Assembly (NCBI GenBank): GCA_014240165.1
Contig: JAAZXM010000010.1
Span: 1-64,000 of the forward strand
From: Myxococcales bacterium
Lineage (GTDB): Bacteria; Myxococcota_A; UBA9160; UBA4427
Direction of reading: 5' to 3'
DNA length: 64,000 nucleotides
Translations under genes and position numbers: made by a program
Part shown: positions 62,684 to 64,000 of the stretch, one piece after another
How the letters are laid out: each line of letters starts with the position of its first letter
How positions within the stretch are numbered: the first letter of the stretch is position 1
Notes under the pieces: generated by a model
What the model saw: only the letters and a program-made list of their open reading frames with translations
Told to the model about the DNA's origin: nothing
Databases searched by the model: none

Positions 62684-64000
62684 ATGGCTGACGAGAAAGT
62701 CCCGTCCGATATCGAGATTGCGCAGCGAGCCGAGTTGAAGCCGATCTCGGAAATCGCCGAGAGGCTTGGCCTTTCGGAGGAAGACTACGATTTCCACGGA
62801 AGGCATATCGCGAAGCTCAGCCGCCAGGTCTGCAGCGACCTTCAGAACGGCAAGGGCAAGGACGGGAAGCTGATTCTGGTTACCGCCATGAGCCCGACTC
62901 CGGCGGGTGAAGGGAAGACAACCACATCGGTTGGCCTGGCGGATTCGCTTTCCGCCCTGGGCAAGAAGACGATGGTCTGTCTCAGGGAGCCTTCATTGGG
63001 TCCCTGCTTTGGGCTCAAGGGTGGCGCGGCCGGTGGTGGCTATGCCCAGGTACTTCCCATGGAGCAGATCAATCTCCATTTCACGGGATACTTTCATGCG
63101 ATTGGGCTGGCGAACAATCTTCTTTCGGCGGCGATCTATAACCATATTCACCACGGCAACAGCCTGAATATCGACCCGCGCCGAATTACCTGGCCCCGAG
63201 TGGTGGACATGAACGACCGGGCGCTGCGTAATCTCGTGGTGGGGCTGGGGGGAGTGACCAACTCCATGCCCAGGGAGGAGACCTTCCAAATCAGCGTGGC
63301 CTCCGAGGTGATGGCTTGTCTTTGCCTCTGTGATGGGCTCTCGGATTTGAAACGCCGACTGGGCAATATCGTGATCGGCCACACCCACGACCGCGAGCCC
63401 GTCACTGCGCGAGATCTCAAGGTCGATGGGTCCATGGCAGCGCTTCTCAAGGATGCCGTCAGGCCGAATCTTGTGCAGACCATCGAGCATACGCCGGCGC
63501 TGATTCATGGCGGACCCTTTGCGAATATCGCGCATGGCGCCAATTCGATCATTGCGACCCGAACAGCGATGAAGCTGGCCGACTATGTCGTCACGGAAGC
63601 GGGCTTCGGTTCTGATCTCGGCGGCGAGAAATTCATGAATATCGTCTGCCGCAGTGCCGGCTTCGCGCCGGATGCCGTGGTGATGGTAGCCACCATCCGC
63701 GCTCTGAAGATGAATGGTGGAGTGCCCGCCTCTGAATTGGAGCGGGAAGATGCGACCGCACTTTCCCGTGGGCTGGCCAATCTCAAGCGTCATATCGAGA
63801 ATATCCGCACCTTCGGCCTGCCGGTGGTCGTTGCGCTCAACCGCTTTAATCAGGATACGGCGCTCGAGGTGGGGACCATCATCGAAAAATGCGCTCACCT
63901 GGGTGTCGACGTCGTGGAATGCAATGTCTGGGAAAAGGGATCCGGGGGAGGCAAGGAACTCGCGAGCTCCGTGGTGGATATGATCGAGCGGGTCCCCTCG
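62684..64000 (+). CDS. fhs: Formate-tetrahydrofolate ligase, 3' end beyond the window
   Basis: 439 residues are visible from ATG 62684 (GGAG at 62674-62677), of the usual ~555. The ATP-binding P-loop is [18 protein letters not shown], followed by [19 protein letters not shown] and the family signature [11 protein letters not shown]. Other conserved segments include [20 protein letters not shown] and [13 protein letters not shown]. It makes 10-formyl-THF from formate, ATP and THF, the entry for C1 units released as formate. It fits the demethylation theme of the window. The frame is uninterrupted to the last base. Confidence 0.95.
   Translation, partial: MADEKVPSDIEIAQRAELKPISEIAERLGLSEEDYDFHGRHIAKLSRQVCSDLQNGKGKDGKLILVTAMSPTPAGEGKTTTSVGLADSLSALGKKTMVCLREPSLGPCFGLKGGAAGGGYAQVLPMEQINLHFTGYFHAIGLANNLLSAAIYNHIHHGNSLNIDPRRITWPRVVDMNDRALRNLVVGLGGVTNSMPREETFQISVASEVMACLCLCDGLSDLKRRLGNIVIGHTHDREPVTARDLKVDGSMAALLKDAVRPNLVQTIEHTPALIHGGPFANIAHGANSIIATRTAMKLADYVVTEAGFGSDLGGEKFMNIVCRSAGFAPDAVVMVATIRALKMNGGVPASELEREDATALSRGLANLKRHIENIRTFGLPVVVALNRFNQDTALEVGTIIEKCAHLGVDVVECNVWEKGSGGGKELASSVVDMIERVPS

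Noticed and set aside
1-64000. tRNA, rRNA, cobalamin or other riboswitch, IS element, prophage or plasmid origin
   Set aside because: I looked in the intergenic gaps, especially before the corrinoid genes and fhs, and saw no cloverleaf, B12-box or transposase signature. A covariance-model scan would be needed to exclude them formally.

Overview
The window is high-GC, gene-dense bacterial DNA. Signal peptides, lipoboxes, a TonB-dependent receptor and several beta-barrel proteins point to a Gram-negative outer membrane. Cytochrome P450, several Rieske oxygenases, FAD oxidases and a multicopper oxidase point to an aerobe. The mix of exported VCBS/ASPIC (CRTAC1-type) proteins, DUF3604, a PEP-CTERM protein and corrinoid methyltransferases would fit an environmental proteobacterial, myxobacterial-like or Binatota-like lineage. 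That placement is inference only: there is no rRNA or other marker gene, and I found no tRNA, CRISPR array, IS element or phage gene.

Layout. 1-8.6 kb: 3' part of a dimethylglycine/sarcosine dehydrogenase-like FAD-GcvT fusion, an amino acid:cation symporter, a crotonase, a small exported protein, a P450, an SRPBCC protein, a double VOC protein and an arsR-arsI pair. 8.7-17.3 kb: M20 amidohydrolase, DUF3604 protein, DUF481 barrel protein, SDR, a multicopper oxidase fused to a C-terminal barrel-like segment, and an agmatinase-family enzyme.

17.3-39.5 kb is the metabolic core, apparently for demethylation of quaternary or methylated amines and one-carbon salvage. It contains a Rieske oxygenase gene broken by an in-frame amber codon, an intact Rieske oxygenase, and a tight operon-like run: MttB-family methyltransferase, homocysteine methyltransferase, second MttB-family methyltransferase, corrinoid protein, DUF1638 protein, small 'virulence factor' family protein and a RACo-type corrinoid-reactivating protein. 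Then follow a class III aminotransferase, a GFA-family protein, a single ORF joining a BetI/TetR-like repressor to a complete Rieske oxygenase, a GcvT-like protein, two tandem PYROXD2-like FAD enzymes, a crotonase, a PDZ protein and a DAO-family oxidase. Formate-tetrahydrofolate ligase at the right edge and the dehydrogenase at the left edge fit the same THF-linked C1 theme.

39.6-62.6 kb is mostly cell envelope: two tail-to-tail overlapping CRTAC1-type proteins, a PEP-CTERM protein with a strong terminator, a membrane-anchored sulfatase-like protein, a TonB-dependent receptor, three paralogues of an anchored helical-repeat family I cannot name, a TPR lipoprotein, an ADP-forming acyl-CoA synthetase and a membrane-spermidine synthase-like fusion.

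The most unusual items are the TetR-Rieske fusion (30035-31921) with an A8 tract at the junction, and the amber-interrupted Rieske gene (17316-18431).
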